From positions 90,375 through 154,374 of the forward strand of contig NZ_PVYW01000023.1 in NCBI RefSeq assembly GCF_003001675.1: a stretch of DNA of 64,000 nucleotides, in the 5' to 3' direction. The notes under the pieces are model-generated. The model had not been told where the DNA came from, ran no database searches, and saw only the letters and a program-made list of their open reading frames with translations. Of the stretch, positions 44,748 to 52,341 are shown piece by piece. A program made the translations under genes and the position numbers. The DNA comes from Cohnella sp. SGD-V74 (GTDB taxonomy: Bacteria > Bacillota > Bacilli > Paenibacillales > Paenibacillaceae). Numbering within the stretch: position 1 is the stretch's first letter; every line of letters starts with the position of its first letter.

Positions 44748-44774
44748 CCCTTTCCCTTTACCCTTTACCCTTTG
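44748..44774 (-). repeat. Short tandem heptamer repeat at the permease 3' end
   Basis: On the minus strand the end of the permease gene and the spacer read AAAGGGTAAAGGGTAAAGGG, followed by another AAAGGG. The stop codon TAA is inside the repeat. It is a possible slippage site, and its purine runs resemble ribosome binding sites. Confidence 0.7.
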
Positions 44775-45604
44775 ATTCCTGTAAACGTAATGCCTTCCAT
44801 AAATCTCTTCTGAGCGAAGAAGAACAGCACGATAATCGGCAGCGAGATCAGCACGGAAGCCGCCATCAGAGCAGGCCAGTCGGTGGCGTGCGAAGTTTTG
44901 AACTGCTGAAGGCCGATCTGCAGCGTGTACATGCCCGATTCCTGCAAATAGAGCAGCGGCCCCATAAAATCGTTCCAGGAGTTGATGACCTGGAAGATGA
45001 TGATCGTGAGCAGCGCCGGCTTCGTCAGCGGCAGGAAAATTCGGAGATAAATTTTCATCTCGTTGCAGCCGTCCACGCGGGCGGCATCTTCGAGCTCCTT
45101 GGGCAATCCTTTGAAAAATTGGCGAAGCAGGAAAATAAAGAACGGAGCGCCGAAAAACGCCGGCAGAATTAACGGCCAATACGTTCCGATCATCTGCAGC
45201 TTGGCGAAGATCATATAGACGGGAACCATCGTCACGGCATATGGAATCATCATAACGGCGAGCGTAATGTAGAAGACGAGTTCTCTTCCTTTCCACTGCA
45301 GCCGCGCCAGCGCATAAGCCGCCAGCGGACAGCTGAAGAGCACGCCGATCACGTTCATGATCGTAATGAAGCTCGTATTGAAGAAATACCGAAAGAACGG
45401 AATGACGTTAAACACGTCGAGATAATTTTCATAATGCAAGTTTTCGGGAAACCACTTGATCGGGTAGACGAACGTCTCCGGCTGGGTCTTGAAGGAAGTG
45501 GAAACCAGAATAAAGAAAGGGACCATGAAAAATATGCTGAAAAGAACCAGAACGGCATGAGCACCGATTTTGGAAGTCCAATTGACTTGCCGTACGCTGT
45601 TCAT
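44765..45604 (-). CDS. Sugar ABC transporter permease (MalG type)
   Basis: 279 residues with six membrane segments. The carbohydrate-permease EAA loop is visible (ELEDAARVDGCNEMKIYLRI, then PLTKPALL, about residues 185-215). FSIFFMVPFFILVSTSFK is the typical first segment. It pairs with the MalF-type permease gene 11 bases upstream. The ATG at 45604 has GGGGGTGG just upstream; the frame stays open above it, but that part is antisense-like overlap with the other permease. No ATPase gene lies in the operon, so a shared MsmX-type ATPase is expected. Confidence 0.93.
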   Translation of the reverse strand: MNSVRQVNWTSKIGAHAVLVLFSIFFMVPFFILVSTSFKTQPETFVYPIKWFPENLHYENYLDVFNVIPFFRYFFNTSFITIMNVIGVLFSCPLAAYALARLQWKGRELVFYITLAVMMIPYAVTMVPVYMIFAKLQMIGTYWPLILPAFFGAPFFIFLLRQFFKGLPKELEDAARVDGCNEMKIYLRIFLPLTKPALLTIIIFQVINSWNDFMGPLLYLQESGMYTLQIGLQQFKTSHATDWPALMAASVLISLPIIVLFFFAQKRFMEGITFTGIKG

Positions 45605-45615
45605 ATGTCCACCCC

Positions 45616-46497
45616 CTAATCGCCCATGTAATGAACCCATCGTTTCGAACTCCAATTCAGAACAACCGTCAGCACCATGACGGCGACGAACATGAGCCAC
45701 GCCATTGCGTTGGCATGCCCCATTTCGAAGAACGCGAACGCTTTCTTGTACAGCAGCATGTTGTAGAACAGCAGGGAGTTGGCCGGCGAGCCGGTGCCTC
45801 CGGTCACGATGAACGGGAGAATAAACTGCTGAAGCGCTCCGATCAGCGCCATGATGACATGGTACAAAATGACGGGAGACATGAGCGGCAGCGTAATGTG
45901 CCAGAACTTGCGAACGTGGCCTCCGCCGTCGATCGTCGCCGCTTCGTAGTAATCGCCCGGAATATCCTGCAGCCCCGCGAGAAAGACGATAATGCCCGAG
46001 CCGACGCACCATTGCGCGATCAGAACCAGCGAGGGCATCGACCAGATTTCGCTGCTGAACCAGCCGGGCTGAGGCAGGCCGACCTCGTAGAGCAAGTAGT
46101 TCACGACTCCGAATTGGGCGTTGAGCAGCCACTGCCAGATGACGCCGCAGGCGACGATCGGGACCAGCGTCGGAATGAAATAGATGACCCGGTAGATGCC
46201 CTGCAGCCTTGTCTTCACGTTCAGCATGATCGCCAGGAACACGCCCAGGATCAAACCGGTCGGCACCGCCAGCAGCGCATAGTAGAACGTGTTGCGGACC
46301 GAGATCCAGAACAGCTCGTCTTTGACCAGTTCGACGTAATTGGCGAAGCCGACGAACCCGGTCACGTCGAAGCCGTTAAATTTGGTGAAGCTGTAATAGA
46401 AGGATGAAAGCAGCGGGTACAAATAAAAGATCGCGATCCCCAGCAGCCAGGGCATGGCGAACAGCCATCCGTAATACCCTTTCCGCGTCGTTTCCAT
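45616..46497 (-). CDS. Sugar ABC transporter permease (MalF type)
   Basis: 293 residues with six membrane segments. GWLFAMPWLLGIAIFYLYPL opens the protein and the EAA loop is DYYEAATIDGGGHVRKFWHI, then TLPLMSPV (about 190-215). With the MalG-type partner it forms the channel for the oligosaccharide bound by the lipoprotein encoded upstream. AAGGAG precedes the ATG. A strong hairpin without a T run lies between this gene and the binding-protein gene. Confidence 0.93.
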   Translation of the reverse strand: METTRKGYYGWLFAMPWLLGIAIFYLYPLLSSFYYSFTKFNGFDVTGFVGFANYVELVKDELFWISVRNTFYYALLAVPTGLILGVFLAIMLNVKTRLQGIYRVIYFIPTLVPIVACGVIWQWLLNAQFGVVNYLLYEVGLPQPGWFSSEIWSMPSLVLIAQWCVGSGIIVFLAGLQDIPGDYYEAATIDGGGHVRKFWHITLPLMSPVILYHVIMALIGALQQFILPFIVTGGTGSPANSLLFYNMLLYKKAFAFFEMGHANAMAWLMFVAVMVLTVVLNWSSKRWVHYMGD

Positions 46498-46521
46498 TGC
46501 GACAACTCCTTGAAGGGAATG

Positions 46522-46545
46522 GGGCGGTGAGCTTCGTCACCGCCC
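46522..46545 (-). promoter_or_regulatory. Intercistronic hairpin after the binding-protein gene
   Basis: GGGCGGTGA and TCACCGCCC form a perfect 9-bp stem with a 6-base loop and no T run on the minus strand. Such hairpins behind ABC binding-protein genes usually stabilise the upstream mRNA, giving more binding protein than permease. Confidence 0.65.
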
Positions 46546-46569
46546 TTTGACTCGGCAATGCCTATCGGC

Positions 46570-47913
46570 TTATTTCGCCAGCTCCGCGTTCGTCTTCTCC
46601 GTTACCTCGTCCAGCAGAGCCTTCGCATCCCCTTTCCCGAGATGCGCTTTCTCCTGGGCGGCATTCAGTTGGTCGAAGAAGAACTGGCCTTTCGTGATGA
46701 TCGGACGGGCGTAAGCGTTCGGGAACAGATCGACGAACACCTGGTATCTCGGCTCGCTCTTCACCCAGCTCAGCTCGCTGTTCATATCTTTCTGACAGAC
46801 GAACCAGCCCGTTTTTTCCGCATAGTTTTTCGCGCCGTCTTCCATGCTCATGAACTTCGCGAACGTGAACGCGGCATCTTTGTTTTTCGCGCCCTTCGGC
46901 ACGACGAACGACCAGCCGCCGGCCCAAGTGTTGAAGTCCGTTCCCGTCGGAGTCGGCAGCGGAGTCACCCCGTATTCGAGATCCGGCACCGTGTTGAACT
47001 GGCTGATCTCCCACGAACCGCCAACCATCATCGCCACTTTGCCAGCCGCGAACGGATTGATGTCTCCGCCTACCGCGGACGCAAAATCGTTCACCGCCTG
47101 AACCTGGTATTTCTGGGCGTAGCCGGCTTGCCATTCAAGCGCTTTCACGATTTGCGGATCGTTTGCGGTAATTTTCCCCGTCTCCGGGTCCTGGTACTTT
47201 CCTCCGAACGCCCAGCCCCACGTCAGCACGCCGCCTTGTCCCATCCAGGGGATAAAGCCCAGCACGTCGTAACGGTTGCCCTTTTTGGTCGTAAGTTTCT
47301 CGGCAGCCGCGTCGAGTTCGGCGATCGTCTTCGGCGGATTTTCCGGATCGAGTCCCGCTTCCCGGAACAGCTTCTTATTATAGAAGAGAGCGCGATCGTC
47401 CGTCGTGAACGGCATGGCGTACAGCTTGTCGCCCATCGACGCTTCCTTCCAGGAGAAATCGTAGAATTGGTCCGCCGTAACGCCCGCCGCCTGGGCATTG
47501 GCCGTCAGCTCCTCGAACAGTCCCTGGCTGGCCCACTGCTGCACCATGAAGCGGTCGAACGCGACGACGTCGGGCGGATTGCCGCCATTGATCGCGACCG
47601 TCAGCTTATCGGTAATCCCGTTGCCGGAGCCGCCGCCGCCGATGAACTCGGCCTTCACTTGAATGTCGGGATGCGTGTCGTTGAACATTTTGACGCTCTC
47701 TTCCATCGCCGCTTTCTCGACTTCGCTGCCGAACGGGTGCCAGAAAGTCAATTTCGTCACTTTGCCCGCTGCGCTTTCTTTGCCGCTTCCGCTGTTGCTT
47801 GACCCGCCGGCCGAGCCGGCATTGTTGCCGGAGCCGCAGCCCGTTAACGCGAATACGATGAAGAAAGTTACGGCGAGTACGAGCGATAAGCCTTTTACTT
47901 TGCTGGTTGTCAT
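46570..47913 (-). CDS. Sugar-binding lipoprotein of an ABC transporter
   Basis: 447 residues. The signal peptide ends in a lipobox (FFIVFALTGCGSG), followed by a Gly/Ser linker and a solute-binding family 1 domain: KLTFWHPFGSEVEKAAMEES, GGNPPDVVAFDRFMVQQWA and MVGGSWEISQFNTVPDLEYG. It should bind manno-oligosaccharides or similar glycan fragments, judged by the flanking mannosidase genes. GGGGGAAAAGAACA precedes the ATG. The 86-base gap to the upstream mannosidase gene shows neither a promoter nor a terminator, so co-transcription is likely. Confidence 0.92.
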   Translation of the reverse strand: MTTSKVKGLSLVLAVTFFIVFALTGCGSGNNAGSAGGSSNSGSGKESAAGKVTKLTFWHPFGSEVEKAAMEESVKMFNDTHPDIQVKAEFIGGGGSGNGITDKLTVAINGGNPPDVVAFDRFMVQQWASQGLFEELTANAQAAGVTADQFYDFSWKEASMGDKLYAMPFTTDDRALFYNKKLFREAGLDPENPPKTIAELDAAAEKLTTKKGNRYDVLGFIPWMGQGGVLTWGWAFGGKYQDPETGKITANDPQIVKALEWQAGYAQKYQVQAVNDFASAVGGDINPFAAGKVAMMVGGSWEISQFNTVPDLEYGVTPLPTPTGTDFNTWAGGWSFVVPKGAKNKDAAFTFAKFMSMEDGAKNYAEKTGWFVCQKDMNSELSWVKSEPRYQVFVDLFPNAYARPIITKGQFFFDQLNAAQEKAHLGKGDAKALLDEVTEKTNAELAK

Positions 47914-47999
47914 TGTTCTTTTCCCCCTAAGAAAATGATTAAGCCCAATTCATCCTTCGGAAAGCGAATCATGATGCCCTGTCCTTTGCCGCGCCGGCT

Positions 48000-50519
48000 C
48001 TAACGTATGGACATCACCTCCGAAGCGGAATCCGCCGGCCGTTCGATCAGATCGACCCGGCGAACCGGCTGCCCGGGTTCGGACGGAACGTGCATCGTGA
48101 CGATTTCGCAAGGGCCGAACGATACGTTCCAGATCCGGTTCAACTGCGGAACTTCGATCTCGGCTTCCCCGCTCCGTCCGAACGCTTCGTGACAGCGGAG
48201 AATGTAGCCGTCCCCATCCTCCGCCGGCTTCCACGCGACTGCAATCAACTGCTCGGAAGAGATGCGAATGCCTGCCGCCTTTTGCGGAAGAGAGCCGGTA
48301 TGGTACGTCTCGATAATCGGGATCGGCGGAACGTTGAGCTCCAGGGCGCGGGCCGGCGCATTCGCGTCCCGCCAATCGCCCTCGTGGGGCAGCAGCGCAT
48401 AGGAGAAGCGCTGAACGCCTTGATCCATGAATTCGCAGTCGTCGTCCCGTTCTCCGTAATGATCGGCGTAGATCGGGCTTCGGACGACCGTCAGGCGCAG
48501 ATCGCCGCCTAGTACGTCGTAGCTGTATTTCGCGTCGTTCGTCAGCGTCAGGCCGCGCACGCCGCTTCGGCCGCCCTTCGCTTGCCCCGTCACATCCAGC
48601 CACTGCAGCCCCGGCTCTTCTTCGCCGTTGACGGGCCGTTCAATATAGCCGTAGGGAATTTCATAGGTGGCTTTAGGTTCGTGCACCGCGACGGGAAAAG
48701 AAAGCTTCAGCATTTTGTGCCGCTCGCGCCAATCCAGCTTGACCTTGACTTCGATGCCCGGCTTATCCCGGTACAGGATGTAATCCTGGCTCAGGCTCGA
48801 TTCGCCGTACCGGTTCGTTACCCGCAGCACCGACCGCAGCGGCCCCGACTCCAGCAGCTTGACGTTCGCGTCGGCGAACCGTCCGATTTCCTTGCGGAAC
48901 TCCGTTACTCCGTGCGCCCACGTATCGCAGTGGAACTCGTCGATGACGACCGGCACGGCGCCGCTGCCTTCCAGCACTTCCGTCTCGGCCCGTTTGTCGT
49001 AGAGCCGCTTGATATGTCCGGTATGAGGCTCGATCTCGAGCCGGTACCAATCGTTCTCCAGCGCGTACCGCTCCGCTGTCAGCGATCCGGCAGCCGGCGG
49101 CTGCGCGACGGGCTGTTCCTTGTCTTTATAAATCCAGTACACGCGATACCCCATCGCGGGAATCCGCCCCATGATCAGCGTGTCGAACTTGTCGTCCTTC
49201 CCGTTCGTGCGGGAGCCTCGAACCGTTTGCCATTCGACCGGATTCCCCGATTCGTCGGTCACGCCGGCCACTTTCTTGTTGATCCGGATCGGCGCATGCG
49301 TCTCCCAGGAGAGCGGATTGAACACGACGACCGGCACTCCGGCATCCTTCTGCTCCCATAGCTGCCAATCGCTCTCCTTGTTCAGCGACGAGATCCCTTC
49401 CTTCATCGTGTCGACCGACCAGGAAATCTTCTGCAGCGCGGCGTTGAGGACGACGGCCGACGTATGCAGCGCCTCGCCGTAAGCTTCCCGGGAATCCTCG
49501 AACGCCTCCCGGATCGAGCACCCGCCCATAATATCGTGGAACTGGTTGAACATGACCGGCTTCCAGGCCCGGCGAATCTCTTCGACCGGGTAGGAGAACC
49601 CTGTCAGCAAATGGGAGAGCGTCCCGAATTTCTCGGCCGTCAGCAGCCGGTGCTCCGCCTTGCGGTTAAGCGCTTTCGTCTCCGCGTGAGTCGAATAGCA
49701 GCCGCTTGCATGATGCTGCAGATCGTCCCGGTAGATCGGAAGCTGCCGCCCGGAGCGAGCCATCTTTTCGAAGTAGGCGTTCGGCGAGCTGATCTCGTAG
49801 CTGCAATCTTTCTCCTCCTCCTGCAGGCGGCGTATCGAGCGAAGGTTGGCGATCGTCGGGCCTCCGCCGTGATTGCCTACGCCGAAGAAGCACATCAGAT
49901 CGTGTTCGTGGCTCCGGGCAAGCTCGGTGACTTCCAGCCCTTTTCCGTAAATGGCGTCCTCGTGGTTTTTCGGCGACCAGTTGTTGTAGCTGATCGGATT
50001 TCGGTAGGCCATCACGTGGCTGCCGTCGAGGCTCTCCCACCAGAACAGGTTGCGCTCCATTGCTTTCTCGTGCTCTTCGGGGCGCATATAGACGTAATAG
50101 TCCATGCCGCTCTTCTTCAAAATTTGCGGAAGCATGTTGTGATGGCCGAACGAATCGACGTTGTAGCCGACTTTGGCGGTTACGCCGAACTTCTCCATGA
50201 AATAGCGCTGGCTGTACAAGCCGTGGCGGGCGAACGACTCCCCGGAAGGCAGGTTGCAGTCCGGTTGAATCCACCAGCCGCCCACGATGACCCAGCGTCC
50301 CTCCGCCACTCTCGCGCGAATTTCCTCGAACATGTCCGGCGCGTTATGCTCGATCCATTCGTAATACGCCGCTCCCGCGCAAGTGAAAATAAAATCCGGA
50401 AATTCGTTCATCCGGTCCAGCGCCGAGCGGAAAGTCGCTTTAATCTCCGCATACCCTTCCTGCCATTGCCATAGCCACACCGGATCGAGATGCGCGTTGC
50501 CGATCATATGAAGCTTCAT
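48000..50519 (-). CDS. GH38 alpha-mannosidase (third paralog)
   Basis: About 839 residues, cytoplasmic. It starts directly with the GH38 fold: MIGNAHLDPVWLWQWQEGYA, then GYNVDSFGHHNMLPQ with the nucleophile Asp near residue 122, GVGNHGGGPTIANLR and MFNQFHDIMGGCSIREAF near 328. It is only distantly similar to the other two GH38 enzymes here, so a different linkage or sugar is likely. It starts 7 bases after the ROK kinase stop (GTG 50537 is an alternative start). It is third in the SIS isomerase, ROK kinase, mannosidase order. Confidence 0.9.
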   Translation of the reverse strand: MKLHMIGNAHLDPVWLWQWQEGYAEIKATFRSALDRMNEFPDFIFTCAGAAYYEWIEHNAPDMFEEIRARVAEGRWVIVGGWWIQPDCNLPSGESFARHGLYSQRYFMEKFGVTAKVGYNVDSFGHHNMLPQILKKSGMDYYVYMRPEEHEKAMERNLFWWESLDGSHVMAYRNPISYNNWSPKNHEDAIYGKGLEVTELARSHEHDLMCFFGVGNHGGGPTIANLRSIRRLQEEEKDCSYEISSPNAYFEKMARSGRQLPIYRDDLQHHASGCYSTHAETKALNRKAEHRLLTAEKFGTLSHLLTGFSYPVEEIRRAWKPVMFNQFHDIMGGCSIREAFEDSREAYGEALHTSAVVLNAALQKISWSVDTMKEGISSLNKESDWQLWEQKDAGVPVVVFNPLSWETHAPIRINKKVAGVTDESGNPVEWQTVRGSRTNGKDDKFDTLIMGRIPAMGYRVYWIYKDKEQPVAQPPAAGSLTAERYALENDWYRLEIEPHTGHIKRLYDKRAETEVLEGSGAVPVVIDEFHCDTWAHGVTEFRKEIGRFADANVKLLESGPLRSVLRVTNRYGESSLSQDYILYRDKPGIEVKVKLDWRERHKMLKLSFPVAVHEPKATYEIPYGYIERPVNGEEEPGLQWLDVTGQAKGGRSGVRGLTLTNDAKYSYDVLGGDLRLTVVRSPIYADHYGERDDDCEFMDQGVQRFSYALLPHEGDWRDANAPARALELNVPPIPIIETYHTGSLPQKAAGIRISSEQLIAVAWKPAEDGDGYILRCHEAFGRSGEAEIEVPQLNRIWNVSFGPCEIVTMHVPSEPGQPVRRVDLIERPADSASEVMSIR

Positions 50520-50526
50520 CAGCCTC

Positions 50527-51534
50527 TCACTCCTCACCTACGCAATGTAATTCCGCTTGAATTCCGTGCAGCGTCTTCGCGACCGACAGCGCTGCGTAAT
50601 CCCCGACATGTTCTCCCAGCCCGGCCGGCACGATCTCGCAGACGGACAAGGAATTCGGCAGCGCTTCCTGCCGAAGCTCCTCGAGCATGTAAGGCTCCAG
50701 CAGCTCCCTCTGACGTCCGTAGATGCTTCCGATGATCACTTTCTCCGGATTGAGAATGTCGATCAGAATCGCCAGGCCGCGCCCTAGGTTGCGCCCGACT
50801 TCCTCGAAGATTCGGAGGGCGAACGGATCGCCGAGCCTTGCCGCTTCCGCGATGTCCCGGGTCGATAACTGCTCCAGTGAATCGCCCGGCTGCATAAAAT
50901 CGGGAAGCTCGATTCCGGCATCCATCCGTTCCCTCAACTCCGCTTGGGCCAGACGGGCGATGCCCCCTCCGCTGCAGTACCCCTCGAAGGAGCCGGCCTT
51001 GTTGTACCCGATCGGGCCGCTCGGGGCCAGCCGAATATGTCCGACCTCGCCGGCGTTATCGTTCGTTCCCGAGTAGAGGCGGCCGTCCATGATCAAGCCG
51101 GCGCCCATCCCCGTGCCGAAAGTGAGGAAGATCATGTTGCGGGTTCCCTTCCCCGCCCCCCATTGCCATTCGGCGAGCGCGCAGGCGTTCGCATCGTTCT
51201 GAAGTCCGACCGGAACGCCGAAGCGCCGCCGGAATGGAGTTACGATATCGACGCTTTCCCAATGCGGCAAGTTGGGCGGGGAGAGGATAAGGCCTCTGTG
51301 GCTGTCCAGCGGTCCGCCGCAACTGACGCCGATCGCGGACAGCTTCGTCCGGTCTTCCGGGTACATTTCGAACAGGGAATCCAATTCGGCGATCGACAGC
51401 TCGATCGTCTCCTCGGCCGTAGGCGCCGTTGAAAAGTACTTTTTGTCGATAATGTCGATCCGCCGGGCAGACGCTCGGCCTATCGTGACCGCGCACTTGG
51501 TGCCGCCGATATCGATTCCGGCATATGTGGTCAT
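50527..51534 (-). CDS. ROK-family sugar kinase
   Basis: 335 residues. The N-terminal ATP-binding motif YAGIDIGGTKCAVTIG, GVSCGGPLDSHRGLILSPP, NDANACALAEWQWGAG and FLTFGTGMGAGLIMDG identify a ROK kinase without a DNA-binding domain. The usual CxCGxxGC zinc motif is replaced by EGYCSGGGIA, as in some ROK subgroups. Its ATG overlaps the SIS gene stop (ATGA), so the two are translationally coupled. Likely substrates are mannose or another manno-configured sugar released by the mannosidases. Confidence 0.87.
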   Translation of the reverse strand: MTTYAGIDIGGTKCAVTIGRASARRIDIIDKKYFSTAPTAEETIELSIAELDSLFEMYPEDRTKLSAIGVSCGGPLDSHRGLILSPPNLPHWESVDIVTPFRRRFGVPVGLQNDANACALAEWQWGAGKGTRNMIFLTFGTGMGAGLIMDGRLYSGTNDNAGEVGHIRLAPSGPIGYNKAGSFEGYCSGGGIARLAQAELRERMDAGIELPDFMQPGDSLEQLSTRDIAEAARLGDPFALRIFEEVGRNLGRGLAILIDILNPEKVIIGSIYGRQRELLEPYMLEELRQEALPNSLSVCEIVPAGLGEHVGDYAALSVAKTLHGIQAELHCVGEE

Positions 51535-52166
51535 ATCGCGAAGAACGCCTCCTCCAGCATGATGCACAATGAATGATAGATCGGAAGATGTCTCTCCTGA
51601 ATGTCCGGAGTCAGCTCGTATGGGACGATAATGGCCGCATCGCACAGAGCTTTCATCGCACCGCCGGTGCCGCCGGTTAAACCGATCGTCGCCATCCCCT
51701 TCGCCCTCGCGACTTGCAAAGCGCGGATGACGCTCCGCGAATTGCCCGACGTGCTGATGCCCAGCAGAACGTCGCCTTCTTTGCCGTACCCGTATACCTG
51801 TTGAGCGAAGGCCATGTCGGCGGCGACATCGTTGCAGTAAGCGGTGAACAGCGCGCTCTGGCTGACGAGGGACATCGCGGGCAGCGCCCCCTGCAAGCCG
51901 TCGCCGATCTCTTCGGCTTCGTTCGGGTAGTGCTCGGAAAGCCGTTGCCGGAAAGAGTCGGGAACCGGACGCTTCAGCATGAAGCCCTTCATCAATTCGC
52001 CCACGATATGCTCGCTATCCGCCGCGCTGCCGCCGTTGCCCGCGATAAAGACGGTTCCCCCGCTGCGATAACACCGTTCGAGAACGAGGAAAGCCTGCTG
52101 GATATCGGGCAAGCACACTTTCAAATCAGGATATTTGGCCTCTAGCTGGGTGAGATGGTAATTCAT
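51531..52166 (-). CDS. SIS-domain phosphosugar isomerase (GmhA-like)
   Basis: 211 residues. VFIAGNGGSAADSEHIVGEL, KGFMLKRPVPDSF and LLGISTSGNSRSVIRALQVA resemble sedoheptulose-7-phosphate isomerase (GmhA) rather than mannose-6-phosphate isomerase. No lipopolysaccharide or S-layer heptose synthesis genes are nearby; instead it leads an operon with a sugar kinase and mannosidases, which points to catabolism. ATG 52166 has AAAGGA about 10 bases upstream; an in-frame GTG (52190) falls inside the operator. Substrate is inferred only. Confidence 0.85.
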   Translation of the reverse strand: MNYHLTQLEAKYPDLKVCLPDIQQAFLVLERCYRSGGTVFIAGNGGSAADSEHIVGELMKGFMLKRPVPDSFRQRLSEHYPNEAEEIGDGLQGALPAMSLVSQSALFTAYCNDVAADMAFAQQVYGYGKEGDVLLGISTSGNSRSVIRALQVARAKGMATIGLTGGTGGAMKALCDAAIIVPYELTPDIQERHLPIYHSLCIMLEEAFFAI

Positions 52167-52189
52167 GATTGGTTTTCCTTTCGGCACCA

Positions 52190-52212
52190 CTTTTTAATTT
52201 AAGTTTAATAAG
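52190..52212 (-). promoter_or_regulatory. ROK operator site A
   Basis: A 23-bp AT-rich imperfect palindrome on the plus strand, starting CTTTTTAATTTAAG and ending TTTAATAAG, about 17 bases downstream of the -10 box of the SIS operon. It matches site B (inverted, 20 of 23 bases) and the rhamnosidase site (20 of 23). Confidence 0.75.
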
Positions 52213-52228
52213 TCTGTTTTCGAGGATT

Positions 52229-52258
52229 ATAATATCACCCTGATCAAATTAATGTCAA
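52229..52258 (-). promoter_or_regulatory. Promoter of the SIS / ROK kinase / mannosidase operon
   Basis: Minus-strand TTGACA (52258-52253) and TATTAT (52234-52229) are 18 bases apart; an overlapping TATAAT has a spacing of 21. Transcription would start near 52222, just upstream of operator A. Operator B lies 26 bases upstream of the -35 box. Confidence 0.78.
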
Positions 52259-52283
52259 CGCTTTTTTTACCAATAATCCTCAT

Positions 52284-52306
52284 CTTATTAAAATAAAATA
52301 AAAAAG
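52284..52306 (-). promoter_or_regulatory. ROK operator site B
   Basis: A 23-bp element starting CTTATTAAAAT and ending AAAAAAG on the plus strand, which is site A in inverse orientation with three differences. It overlaps the T run of the regulator's terminator. Sites A and B flank the promoter with centres 94 bases apart, a spacing that could allow looping. Confidence 0.7.
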
Positions 52307-52326
52307 TGGCCTATGGCCACTTTTTC
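52300..52326. terminator. Bidirectional terminator after the ROK regulator
   Basis: AAAAAGTGGCC-TA-TGGCCACTTTTT is a near-perfect palindrome with T runs in both directions. It ends the ROK regulator transcript. Confidence 0.88.
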
Positions 52327-52341
52327 TCCCGTTTTCTTCCG

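Noticed and set aside
42115..44775. An 886-codon open frame on the plus strand
   Set aside because: It is the antisense shadow of the cytoplasmic GH38 gene, with no domain and no start signal.
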